Positions 11,401 to 21,541 of a DNA stretch of 64,000 bases are shown piece by piece; position 1 is the first letter of the stretch; every line of letters begins with the position of its first letter. The stretch is from Larix kaempferi (lineage: Eukaryota; Streptophyta; Pinopsida; Pinales; Pinaceae): positions 3,048,001-3,112,000 of the forward strand of contig BSBM01000386.1 of NCBI GenBank assembly GCA_027924585.1. Direction: 5' to 3'. The notes below the pieces were generated by a model. The model was not told the origin of the DNA, made no database searches, and was given only the letters and a program-made list of their open reading frames with translations. The translations under genes and the position numbers were made by a program.

Positions 11401-12070
11401 ATAGTTGTTTTAAGTTCTGATGATAGGATGGACGCCCAAGGGAAGGATTCACCCGTTGTTAAAACATGATGAGCTATTGGAGCCCATTCAACTTTGAAGA
11501 CTGAACAATTTGGAAGGCCAAAGAGCCTGCAGAGCATGGCTTCCAGTAAAAATAAGGCTCCCTGAACCAGGAAATGGGATAGAGGTTGTCGACTTTAGGT
11601 ACGAAATTGCTAGGCTTAATCATCCATGATTTCAACATTTCGTCGAAATTGTACCTGGTTTTAGAGGATTGTATGAATTCAGGGCTAAGGGTCTACACAG
11701 CTAGCTTAAGAGCAAAAGCTCTGTTAAAGACTTTAGGGCGGAAAGTTGTCAATTGTGACCCCGTACTATCATTGAATGACCGATATTTAGGGTTAGTATT
11801 GTCTACTATCCACTTTACAGCGTCTGTGTAAGGAAGGATAGCGGGCCGGGAAGCAATAACATGAAGTTGAGAAGCCCTAATCTTCTCATATGCAGGTCGG
11901 TCTTCCTTAATGTCTGAAACGTCGTCATTATCAAAGATTGAATAGATTTTGGACCAGTCCATTTGATAATCTTCGGTTACCCTTTCACTGGTATCTAAGA
12001 AGATACCAAAATTAGGGTCTTTGGTTAGCAAATCCCTGTGAATTGTATTAGACCGAGTGTTCCGTGACAT
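8415..12070 (-). pseudogene. LTR-borne open frame, copy A (about 1,200 aa, unknown)
   Basis: Starting at the ATG reading MSRNTRSNTIH (12068-12070), the minus strand gives an N-terminal globular-looking part (FGIFLDTSERVTEDYQMDW, VKWIVDN), then WNWTP- and GPKKK-containing segments. A Ser/Thr/Pro-rich acidic middle part follows (open for 365 aa, 10553-9456). The C-terminal part is open for 325 aa (9392-8415), begins with a heptad-like coiled coil (EEFERLEEELAKTKEEHEIY) and ends WDKWQDFSRPLV. One frameshift lies between 11693 and 11537; stops fall at about 11320, 10680, 10555 and 9456. I do not recognise the protein. It lies wholly inside the LTR and in the direction of the element. Length and composition resemble a structural or accessory protein, but no function can be assigned. 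Confidence 0.6.
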
Positions 12071-12344
12071 TTTGGCCAAGCTTGGAAATTCTGGTAAATA
12101 AAAAAACAAAATCAAAACTAAACCATAAACAACAAAATCTGTAAATAGCAAATGCGAAAATGACAACAAACCAACCTGAAAATAACTGAAAATTCATGAG
12201 AATGACCCCTGGTAAGAAATTCACAGTAAATCCACGTAGCAGAGTAAATTTCTGACAATGAAAATGATATAAAAAATGAGAAAAAATCTTATATTTATCG
12301 ATTTTTTTCGTCTGGTCAAATCTAGCTCGTAGGATTAAAAGAAA

Positions 12345-12850
12345 AGAACGACTGAGATTAACCCTGCGGGATGCGGGATCGGGTCACGAGTATTATTTTC
12401 AAACTTTACTCGTAATTCCTGCAATATGCAATCCGCAATTTGTGGGTTGCGGGTTGCGAGATTACAACTTTGCAAAAGAACGGACAAAAGAGTTTCCGCA
12501 ATCCGCAATCCGCAATTGTGGGTTGCGGGTTTCGGAAACGAAAACAAACTTTAAACTAAAATAACTTTTCCCACATTCTACAATTCGCAATTGCGGGTTG
12601 CGGGAACACACAATGCAACTTATTAAAATAATAACTTTCCGCAATCCGAAATCCGCAATTGCGGGTTTAGGGTTGCGGGTTGCAGAATCGAAATTTCCCA
12701 AAAATATTAACAAAGTCTTCCCGCAATCCGCAATTTCGGGTTGCGGGTTGACAAAATTCCGAAAAGAAAGAACAAACAATTCTCGCAATCCGCAATTGTG
12801 GGATTGTGGGTTTTGGATTTTCGGATTTTCGGGTTTGCGAGAAGAAAATA
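12345..12850. repeat. palindromic CCGCAAT...ATTGCGGG repeat array in LTR A
   Basis: About seven copies of a dyad motif built from CCGCAATCCGCAATT and AATTGCGGGTTGCGGG occur 50-90 bp apart, in much less repetitive spacer. Each copy can form a hairpin. The array lies 0.25-0.75 kb inside the 5' edge of the LTR on the minus strand, upstream of the LTR-borne frame, where a promoter (U3) would be. Short open frames crossing it are by-products. Confidence 0.85.
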
Positions 12851-13079
12851 ACATTTTGAAAGAATTGAAGGCTTTCCGCAAGGCAAGAAAAAACCAAAAA
12901 CTTAGAAATTTTTCAAAGGGAAAATGATAATCACACAAACCAAAAAGCAAAGGTATGAGATCATATAAACAAAGTTTAAGAATCTCATTTTAATAAGAAA
13001 CTTACCCAAACACCTTTGCATTTACAAAATCGGGGCTCCCATAATCAAATGAAGCATGTGATCTATTGTACCTACAACA

Positions 13080-14443
13080 AATGGCGACTGGCTGGGAAGA
13101 ACTAGTTATGTCTGCAAACAAGACTTTAGTTAAAGAAGGTATGTTAGCCAACTGATTTTTTTCAAACTGAATTTTAGAAAATGTTTATAAGAGGACAATC
13201 ATTAAGCATAATTAAACATAAGATTGATACACTCCCATCCATGATCAATTTGAAGATAATGCAAATCTGATAAGGAGATTTAGGAAACAACAAGAACCTT
13301 GTGCCATTATGTAATCATAGGAAGACAGCTTTAGATGAACTTGGGGGTAAGCTTAAAACTACTTTGGATATCCAAATCATCAATCACCTTGACTTATTAA
13401 TTGCTTTATTTACACAGAGATGCGCTATTAACAATTTATTCATTTTCTTATTCCCCTTTTTCTTTTCTTTTCTCTTTTTTTTTTTTTTTAATTTTATTTT
13501 TTTTAAACAAACATAAGACCTTGTTGACATAAGACCACAACCCTGACTTGGTGATCATATTTTGGCAATGCCATTCACAAACCTGATCTAGAAACTGAAC
13601 AAGCTAGCTCAGTAATGGGACTCCTTGTCTTCCAGCTGTGACACTGAAAGCAATTATCATGGCTTGGTGACCACATAATGATAATTTCAGTCCAAAATCA
13701 AACCCATGATCATGGTAGGGATGGCTTGTGATAAGACCCCCCCCATCCTTATATGCAACATTGTATTATAAAGAAAAAGTAAAACATAAATTTTATTAGG
13801 GTGTGAATTACAAGACACCACCATGGCTTGGTGACCATATAATAGTGGCGTTACTCACTGATTCTTTGCAGATCATGAATGGAACGACCTGTGATAATAT
13901 CTTCCACCTTTCAGTAAAATGAAAGTCATATTCCAAGTTTGGTGGCTTGGTGTGAAGATGTCATTCCACTCACATCTATGAAACGAATGGGATGGCTTGT
14001 AATAAGACCCCCAATCCTGTAATCCACAATTATTAAATAATATCATTTTTCAAGGTGACTATGATAGGATCCAGAGCAGATAAAGGTTGACCAGGCTATT
14101 AAGATATGTTGTATTACACTAATGAAACACAGGACAAGAAAACCAGTCACTTTCCACAACTTCAATTAAACAAATAAAGCATGTATAAGATAATGACCAA
14201 GGTGAAAAGGTATCAATCAAAGTTCTGCAATTAATGACTGTCTATTATTTGTAAAACAAATTCTGACATAGGTTGAGAAAATCCAAGATTGACAGAGCAT
14301 TCCAAAACTTCAGTTCAGATTATCCTTGAGACAAGCTGACCATCAACCATTACCAAATGTGTGGAGTTTATTAAAAGAAAAACCAATCAAAGCAAAGAAA
14401 ATGCAAAACACACCAAATTTATGTACAAAGTGCATCAAATTGT
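13080..14443 (-). other. giant element tail between integrase and 3' LTR
   Basis: There is no coding in about 1.36 kb. It contains a T-rich run (13440-13505) and degenerate repeats (separate entry). Directly beside the LTR, the plus strand reads AATGGCGACTGGCTGGGAAG, which looks like a primer-binding site rather than the expected minus-strand polypurine tract; none is seen. Confidence 0.7.
13540..14030. repeat. degenerate GGCTTGGTGACCATA-type repeats
   Basis: Variants of ATGGCTTGGTGACCATATAA alternate with GATGGCTTGTGATAAGACCCC. At least six related units occur at uneven spacing. This is probably element tail sequence with internal duplications. Confidence 0.6.
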
Positions 14444-15540
14444 TCAGACAAAATACTTCTTGAGCAGAGACACATTCACTGGATAAGTGTCAATGACCCC
14501 TTCCAATGTCTGTAATCGAACAGTACTAGGACCAATATTTTCTGTAACAATGAAAGGTCCTAGCCAAAGGCGTTGAAATTTGGTATAATCAATTTTATCC
14601 TTATGTTGCTTATCCCATCTTAATACCAAATCTCCTACTGAAAATTCTCTGCCAGAAGAGGATTTCTCATCGAACCATGTTTTAACCATTTGTTGATGTT
14701 GGTACAGTTTGTTCTTAGCCTTTTCCCTGTCTTCCTCCAACTTAAGCAAAGTATCAATTCTCTGTTGAAGAGGAGAGGAATCATCTTCTTGAATGGATTG
14801 GGCTAGCTGTAATCAGGGAATAATAAGATTAGATGGTAGAATGGCTTCCTTGCCATAAACTAGGCAATAGGGAGAGTTTCCAATAGCTTCCTTTGGGGTA
14901 ATTTGGTCTGCCCAAAGAGAATTGTAAAGCTGAGTGCGCCAATCTTTGTGATGGGAGGCTACTGTCTTCTTCAAAATATTTATCAGGTTTTTGTTAGAAG
15001 ATTCAGCAAGGCCATTACCCTGTGGATAATAGTTGGTATAAAATTTTAGTTTGATCCCTTTTTCAAGGACATACTGTGTCAAGTCAATTGAGGAAAAATA
15101 GGATGCATTATCAAAGACAAGATACTCAGGAGCGCCAAACCTTGTAACTTCTGGCTGTCAAGGAAAGAAATTACTTGGTTTGTGTTACACTGCCTAAGAG
15201 GGAATGCCTCTACCCATCTGGTAAAGTAGTCCATTGCTGTAAGGATATACCTATGTTGAAGGGAGGAGGCATGATTAATCGGTCCAAAAAAATCCAATCC
15301 CCATTGATGAAATGGGAACTGAACTGTTACTGGCTGTAGAGGAAAATCAGGTTTTTTGAATTTCCCTGTACACTTTTGGGATGGTTCACCCCTTCTGACA
15401 AAGGCATAAGCATCCTTAAAAAGGGTAGGCCAACAATATCCAACTCTGAGAATCTTGTGTGCTGTGGTTTCACCTGAAAAATGGCCTCCAGCAGGTCATG
15501 CATGAAATTGAAAAAGAATGTCATCAGTTTCATTTTTCTC
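14444..15540 (-). pseudogene. giant element integrase, broken
   Basis: Integrase inserts the cDNA copy into the host chromosome. Read from 15540 down: a damaged HHCC zinc-binding region (GGHFSGETTAHKILRVGYCW; one of the paired cysteines is replaced), the core start WGLDFFGPINHASSLQHRYI with the first Asp, DYFTRWVEAFPLR, VFDNASYF with the second Asp, then YYPQGNGLAESSNKNLI with the Glu. Next come NSLWADQITPKEAIGNSPYCLVYG and a C-terminal FDEKSSSGREFSVGDLVLRW segment ending LLKKYFV and a stop at 14444. Frameshift near 15110 and stops near 15480 and 14812. No chromodomain follows. Confidence 0.88.
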
Positions 15541-16491
15541 CAAACATCTTAGGAAAAATCCATCGTAATTTTTTCTAAATAGAACTCCATTAATAAATTG
15601 ATAAGGGGCAGCCTTTAATCTCAAAGCTCTGCGTTTTTTGAAGTCCAGGGTTTCGGGAGCAAACCCATGGTTTAGAAAAAACTTAATATGGTCGTACCAT
15701 TCAGATGTTGGAGTATCTATGGCATTAACAGAACCTGTAGGAACGTTTTCCTTCTACTCCCATTCAGTATATTGCTGAACAGGGTCATTTGACTGAGTGG
15801 TAAGAAGGCACAAACCTTTCCCTTTTACAATCTTCATTGGCCTGATTTCCAGGTCATATTCCTGCAAAGCTGTCATCCAATGGGATCTTTTCTCACCTAG
15901 TTCTTTCTGTACCAACATGTTTCTGATGGCAGTGTATGGCACAATTACCTTCATTCAAGATTTCAATAAGTATGTCCTGTAATGTTTCACAGACTTGTAA
16001 ACTGCATAAGCCTGCTTGTCAATTTGGGAGTAGTTAAGTTCTGCTCCCTTAAACGTTGAGCTCATGAACGAAATTGGAATCTCAGTGTCATTATCATGCT
16101 TCTGTGTCAAAACAACTGAATAAGAAAAATCAGTAGCGAAAGTATATAGAATGAAATCCTTGTTAAAATATGGGGACATCAGAGCAGGGGCTTTTGCAAT
16201 GGCCCTTCGAATTTCAACAAATGCATCGTTCTGTTCCTGTGACCAACTAAACTGTACATCTTTTTTAACTAATTGCTGCAAAGGCTTAACAATTTGTCCA
16301 AAATTTGGAACAAACCTACGTACAAAATTGATCTTACTGAGGAATGATTGCATGGCTTTGTGCGAACCAGGAAAAACAATCTTTGAAATAACATTAGTGC
16401 ATTCAGGATCAATAATCATACCTTCCTTAGAAAAAATGAAACCCAAGAGCTTACCTTCTGTTACTGCAAATATAGACTTCTTAGGGTTCAT
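15541..16491 (-). pseudogene. giant element RNase H and connection region, broken
   Basis: The frame from 16491 covers the end of reverse transcriptase (GKLLGFIFSKEGMIIDPE, FLSKINFVRRFVPNFGQIV) and the Ty3-type RNase H (TFATDFSYSVVLTQKHDND, ELNYSQIDKQAYAV, KHYRTYLLKS). It goes on after a stop (15952-15954) with VIVPYTAIRNMLVQKELGEK and MTALQEYDLEIRPMKIVKGK. RNase H removes the RNA template. Several single stops make it inactive. Confidence 0.88.
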
Positions 16492-16515
16492 CGAGATACT
16501 GTACTTCCTACAGCG

Positions 16516-17457
16516 TTAAAAAACCTGTTTGAGAGCAGACATATGTTCATGTCGTTTTTTCGAATAGATAGTGATATCATCTAAGTCTACTACGATAGAA
16601 TTATGCATTAAAACTATTAAAGCTATATCCATAGCTCTCTGAAATGTGGCTCCCGCATTTATCAGTCCAAAGGGCATTTGCCTATAGGTGAAGGTACCCC
16701 AAGGGGTTCTGAAAGCTGTTTTCAGTTGGTCATCAGGGGTAATCATGACTTAGTTGTATCCTGAAAAACCATCCAGGAGAGAGAAAATCTCTGACCCCGC
16801 TACCTTATGTAGAATCTACTCCATGGGAGGAACAGGGTAGTTATCCTTTTCAGAAGCTCTGTTCAGATTTCTGAAATCGACACAAAGTCTGATTTCCCCA
16901 TTCTTTTTTCGAACAGGTACAAGGTTGGCTATCCATTGTGTGTGTCTGACAGGGAATATGATTCTCGCTGTCAGTAACTTCTCAAGTTATTTATTTATAG
17001 AGGGTTCCAAACTAGGATGCATCTTCCTTAGTTTCTGTTGGTAAGGTTTCACTTCTGGGTTCATCGGTATGTTATGATGCATAATGCTAGTATCAAAGGT
17101 TTTTAGTTCGTCATAAGTCCATGCAAAAACATCCTTGAACTATTTACACAATCTGATGAAAGTTGTTCTTTCTTCGAAAGAGCAGTCAACTCCAAGGTTG
17201 ATGAATCGAGGATTATGTTCAGTACCAAGGTTGATTGGCTCATAGTTCAGAGATGAACTCTGTGTCTTATAGTTGTTCTTCTATTTAAACTTATCTTGCA
17301 AGTCATAGAAATTTTCTAGGTTGATCACTGATTTTGGGATAATGCTGGAAGGATCAGCCAGATATTTTTCATGCTCAGCTTCATCTATCGCCATGTCTTG
17401 AAAGGTATATTGAGCTGAGAGAAAGTCTAGGATTTGTTGGTCATTATCAAACACTTT
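16516..17457 (-). pseudogene. giant element reverse transcriptase, broken
   Basis: Ty3/gypsy reverse transcriptase in order: KPYQQKLRKMHPSLEPSI, FPVRHTQWIANLVPVRKKNG, IRLCVDFRNLNRASEKDNYP, SLLDGFSGYN, FRTPWGTFTYRQMPFGLINA, GATFQRAMDIA and then VVDLDDITIYSKK. In the last motif the Y-[LV]-DD core is DLDD, with both catalytic Asp kept. Stops interrupt near 17284, 17142, 16988, 16822 and 16749, and the frame shifts at 16516. It belongs with the domains on either side to one pol reading frame. Confidence 0.9.
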
Positions 17458-17684
17458 TCAGCTTGTTACATTACCAGGGATGGAAGGCCTATACATAAGT
17501 TCTATTGAAAAGGTCTCAGGTGACAAGCCTTCTAGTGGAATCATCCTAGATGTAGTATTTGCTAAGAGGTCAGCATCAAAGTTCTGTGACCTAGGGACTG
17601 AATTAATGTTGAATGCAAAGAAAGAGTTGGTGAGTTCTCTTACCATTCTTTGATAATTAGTTAAACGAGGAGATAGACAGTGTA
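17458..17684 (-). pseudogene. giant element extra RNase H-like domain, C-terminal part
   Basis: This continues, after removal of the nested copia element, the domain that starts at 29700. It shows NYQRMVRELTNSFFAFNINS, then VPRSQNFDADLLANTTSR. The helix plus Asp-containing LAN motif is typical of the archaeal-type (plant RVT_3-like) RNase H. It lies upstream of the reverse transcriptase, between protease and RT. Confidence 0.8.
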
Positions 17685-17689
17685 TCTTG

Positions 17690-18374
17690 TGTAAAGTTAG
17701 TCACAACAGATCTATTGAACAAGTAAATCAATCACAATGATGTAAAACAAATTGGAGTAAAAACTATGCAAGAGAGATGCATCAGTGCTCTATAATCTAG
17801 AATAGTAGAATTACAATACAGTATTGTCACAATGAGTGAGAAATTTGAATTAGCCAAGGAGGTCATTCGAATATACTGCATGGCATATCTTGGCTCCAAC
17901 TAGGAGTCCTCATCATTAATCGGTGGTGGTCATCAATGCACAAGTCACTGTCAAAACAGGTGTCAAACTGAGTCTAACTGAGTGTAATAAGTGTAATTGA
18001 TGGTAAGTGGCACTAATCTAGGGATGGAGGCTCAATGGAGGGCACATGAGGAGTTAACTACACTCAAAATAGGTAGTCATGTCTCATCGGAGGTCAATCG
18101 GAGTGAAAACTGCAGTGAGGAGTCAGTATAGCCTCAAATCAAGGAAAGACTGGTGGCTAACTGAAGTAAACTGAATTGGTAGGTGAGAAATGTGCCCTTC
18201 TTCAGCGAAAGGTGAGAACTGGGCGCATGACAGGCTAGGAGGGCTTAAACTGAGTGGAAAGTAGCTCCCGAGTGCTGGGAGTCTAAGGACTGGGTGCTGG
18301 AGGTACCATACTGATGATTGGGCAGCATGCAGATGCATGCAAAGTACATAAGTGAATGATGAGATATCCTAACA
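17690..18374 (-). repeat. nested copia 3' LTR
   Basis: TGTAAAGTTAGTCAC...GATATCCTAACA, matching 28661-29376. By eye about 12 differences in the first 205 bp, plus later indels. Confidence 0.95.
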
Positions 18375-18389
18375 CCCCTCCTCAAGCTA
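18375..18389 (-). other. nested copia polypurine tract
   Basis: On the minus strand GCTTGAGGAGGGG abuts the 3' LTR; it would prime plus-strand DNA synthesis. A second purine run (TTGAGGGGGGGC) lies near 18525. Confidence 0.8.
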
Positions 18390-18546
18390 TACTATGATGT
18401 AAAAAATAAAATGTAGGGCCCTGGTTACTGAGACCAAAGGTCACCCCAATACAATAATCCAAAAAATGCTGAAATAAGCTAAGTGAGGAATGAGGGAAAA
18501 CCCAGTGGGAAGAAAGCCCCCCCTCAAGATAAACATAAAAATGGAT

Positions 18547-19083
18547 CTAATATGTCTCCACCATGATGGAACTCACCCCCAATAGTGGAAGGAGGTAAGA
18601 TAACTTCTTCTTAGTGAAGCTCTTGGTGAAGATGTATGCAATTTGCTCATCGGTAAGGCAATATTGCAGAATGATGGTGCGATCATGCACCAACTCTCGA
18701 ATGTAGTGCATATGAATCTCAATGTGTTTGTTCCTCTGCCGCTGAACTAGATCGGTGGAGATCTTAATAGCACTTTGATTGTCACCAAATAGGACAGTTG
18801 AAGTAGTGCTACCAAAATCAAACTCAGAAAGAATACCCTGCAACCAAACTGCCTGAATGCAGGCATTGACTGCCCCTCGATACTCTTCCTCTGCTGAAGA
18901 AAGTGCAATGGATGCCTGCTTTTTGCTTGACCAACAAATAGGGGCATGACCAATCATGAAAACATATCCGGAAGTGGACTTCCGACCTATGCTATCACCC
19001 GCCCAATTTGAATCAGTAAAACCAATGAAATCTAGCTCAGAATCTGCAGCATAATGTATGCCAAAATGTTTCGTACCTTGCAC
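18547..19083 (-). pseudogene. nested copia RNase H
   Basis: Ty1/copia RNase H: GFTDSNWAGDSIGRKSTSGY with the first Asp, then CWSSKKQASIALSSAEEEYR with the Glu, LFGDNQSAIKIS with the next Asp, and the usual KHIEIHMHYIRELV and YIFTKSFTKKK. Open for 178 aa. It is cut from the RT frame by a stop at about 19090-19128, so the polyprotein is broken even though this domain looks whole. Confidence 0.92.
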
Positions 19084-19128
19084 ATACTACAAGATCCGCT
19101 TGGCTTCCCACCAATGACTCTCATGGGG

Positions 19129-20094
19129 CTACTGCATATACCTTGATACAGCACTCATGGCATAAGATATATAAGGCCTCGAGTGTGTCAAGTAGAGTAG
19201 TGAACCAATCAACTGTCGATACATAGTGCAATCTGCAAGCGGTGTAGTATTTCCCTCTTCAAGACTGATTCCTGAGAGGAATGGGAATGGAGCAGCCTTA
19301 CATTCTGCCATATTAAACTTTAATAGCAGGTTTTTAGCATACTTTTTCTGAGATAATGTTATCCCATCAAAATTTTGAGCTATCTCCAAGCCCAAAAATT
19401 GCTTAAGCAATCCCAAATCGCTCATATCAAAAGCTAGATTTAAAGCGGTTTTCAGCTTGTTAATTGTAAGGAGAGTGCTACCAGTAATGAGAAGATAATC
19501 AAAATATAAAACAACAATCAACAAATTACCTTTAACTTTCTGGAGGTACACATTAGGATCAGAATTGCATCTTTTGAAATTCTGAGAAAGAAGGAAGGAG
19601 TCCATCTTTGCGTACCAAGCTCTTAGGGCCTGTTTCAATCCATACAAAGATTTCTTCAATCTGCAAACTAATGATGGATCTGATATGTATCCTTCTGGTT
19701 GTTTCATATATACCTCCTCATCAAGGTCTCCATGTAGAAAAACACTCTTCACATCCATGTGGTGCACTTCCCAGTGCTTGGATGCGGAAATGACCAAAAC
19801 TAGGCGGATGGAATCTATCTTTGCAACTGGTGCAAAGGTCTCAGTGTAGTTGACACCTTGGACTTGGGAGAAATATTTTTCCACTAGCCTAGCTTTGTAT
19901 TTTCTGATAGAACCATTAGCAGCAACCTTCGTGCGGTATATCCACTTGCATTGAACTAATTTTCTTCCAGGTGGAAGAGAAACTAGCTCCCATGTATTGT
20001 TCTTTTGAAGAGAACTGTACTCTTCATCCATGGTGGTTTGCCATCGTGGATCTCGGTGGGCATGATAATATGATTTGGGATCTGAACCAATCAT
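19129..20094 (-). pseudogene. nested copia reverse transcriptase
   Basis: 321 aa of copia RT: NTWELVSLPPGRKLVQCKWI, KYKARLVEKYFSQVQGVNYT, ETFAPVAKIDSIR, HHMDVKSVFLHGDLDEEVYM, LKKSLYGLKQALRAWYAK and MYRQLIGSLLYLTHSRPYIS. The catalytic box reads YFDYLL where YVDDLL is expected, so the second Asp is lost and the enzyme should be inactive. Confidence 0.93.
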
Positions 20095-20223
20095 TAAATA
20101 AAATTTCTCATATTATAATTGATCAGAATATGAAAGAGCCATACTTGCTCTTGTTCTCCTTGGATCAGTAGGATTTCCAATGTTTGGAGCAGAAGATTGT
20201 AGAGTGTTGTGAGCCCACTTTGG

Positions 20224-20878
20224 TCACTGAGGAGGATCATTATGGTATGATTCCGAACTTGATATGTCATGGCCATCAAAGTATGATATAATATCAGAGA
20301 TATGAGATCCAATTCTTTCTTCGTATTCACTTGAATCTTCTTCTTGTGGAGGGTGCAGATCGGCAGTGTTTTCCTCAACTAGTTTCAGATCTGGCAGCCG
20401 TTCTTCAAACTTCACACTTCGCTCTATGAATACCTTTTTGGATCTGATATTCATGATTTTATATGATTTTGATTCTTCCCCATATCCTATCAGGATACAT
20501 TCAATACTTTGTGGATCCAAATCTTTCCTCTTATCAGAAGGAATTCTAGCCCATGCAGTGGAGCCAAAAACCCTCAAATTGGACACATTTGGTTTGCGAC
20601 CAAAGAATGCTTCGAAAGGAGTTTTACCTTTCACGGATGAATGTGGAACTCGGTTCTAAATATATGTAGAAACATTAATGGCTTCATCCCAAATATTTGC
20701 AGCCAAACCTTTTGACTCAAGCATGCAGGTAGCCATTTCTTTCAGTGACCGATTCTTCCTTTCCGCTACACCGTTCTGCTGGGGTGTGTAGGGAACTGTA
20801 TGTTGGATCTGAATTCTGCTTTTGGCACAAAGTTGAAGCAACTCAGTCTTGATATATTCTCTGCCATTATCATATTTA
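20224..20878 (-). pseudogene. nested copia integrase, C-terminal half
   Basis: From 20841: QHTVPYTPQQNGVAERKNRS with the catalytic Glu, then NIWDEAINVSTYI. After a stop near 20655 follow KGKTPFEAFFGRKPNVSNLR, VFGSTAWARIPSDKRKDLDP and CILIGYGEESKSYKIMN, the usual copia integrase C-terminal region, and an acidic linker to RT. The N-terminal half lies at 26562-26844, on the other side of the chromodomain element. Confidence 0.9.
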
Positions 20879-20883
20879 AGAGA

Positions 20884-21077
20884 TGCGGCAGAAAAAACTA
20901 GGACGCGAGATCCATATTGAATAAGATATATATTATTGAATTGATAAGATGCATAACGTTTTACAAGAGCTCGCCTTTTATAAGGTTTTGAGCATTCTTA
21001 AGAAGGGTTACGTCCCTTCAATTAAACTAATTAATAATTTACTGATTAATTTAATACAATATTTAATATTCATAGCA
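20884..21077 (-). repeat. chromodomain element 3' LTR
   Basis: 194 bp, TGCGGCAGAAAAAACTAGG to CATAGCA. Just inside, on the minus strand, TTTAAAAGGGAATGGCAA serves as the likely polypurine tract. Confidence 0.95.
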
Positions 21078-21133
21078 TTGCCATTCCCTTTTAAAGAGCT
21101 TTGTTCTCAAAGCAATGGTAATGAGGGATGTAA

Positions 21134-21541
21134 CTATCGAAATTGTTCTGATTCCCATGTTGCATCTTCTTCGGGAAGATTTTTCCATTTTATGAGGTAT
21201 TCTTTAATGAATCGCGTTCTTAATCTCTTCTCTCTAGTAGCAATGATAGATTCTGGCTCGAATACGATTCTTCCTTCTTCATCTAACAAGGGAAGTATTG
21301 TTTGTGTCTTTTGGTGTTGACCTATCATCTTTTTCAAACATGAAACATGAAAGACATTGTGGATGCGACTTGTAGTTGGCAATTTCAACGCATATGCCAC
21401 CTGACTAATCTTCTTATTGATTTGATATGGGCCATAAAAACGTGGAGCCAATTTATTTTTTCCTCCTTGTTTAAGTGATAATTGTTTATAGGGTTGTAGT
21501 CTTACATAAACCCAATCTCCAACTTCAAATTCTCGTTCTGT
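21134..21541 (-). pseudogene. chromodomain element: integrase tail and chromodomain
   Basis: The minus strand reads FEVGDWVYVRLQPYKQLSLK and KLAPRFYGPYQINKKISQVA (integrase C-terminal GPY/F-type module). HNVFHVSCLKKMIG follows, then the chromodomain FEPESIIATREKRLRTRFIK, EYLIKWKNLPEEDATWESEQ, ending in a stop at 21134. Chromodomains steer integration toward histone-marked chromatin. The segment is separated from the pol frame by one stop at 21542. Confidence 0.93.

Larger units (their letters stand above)
7502..13079 (-). repeat. giant element 3' LTR (copy A, 5578 bp)
   Basis: Begins TGTTGACGCCTCAGG and ends CTACAACA. It matches 32165-37737 along its length with scattered substitutions and small indels. 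In the minus-strand sense it runs from 13079 down to 7502: about 1 kb of leader with palindromic repeats, a long coding-like frame, then about 0.9 kb of AT-rich end. Confidence 0.93.

Noticed and set aside
12335-12950. Open frames on both strands in the LTR palindrome arrays (also 37005-37384)
   Set aside because: The repeats contain no stop in several phases; the translations are repeats of Asn-Pro-Gln-type residues only and sit upstream of the real frame.
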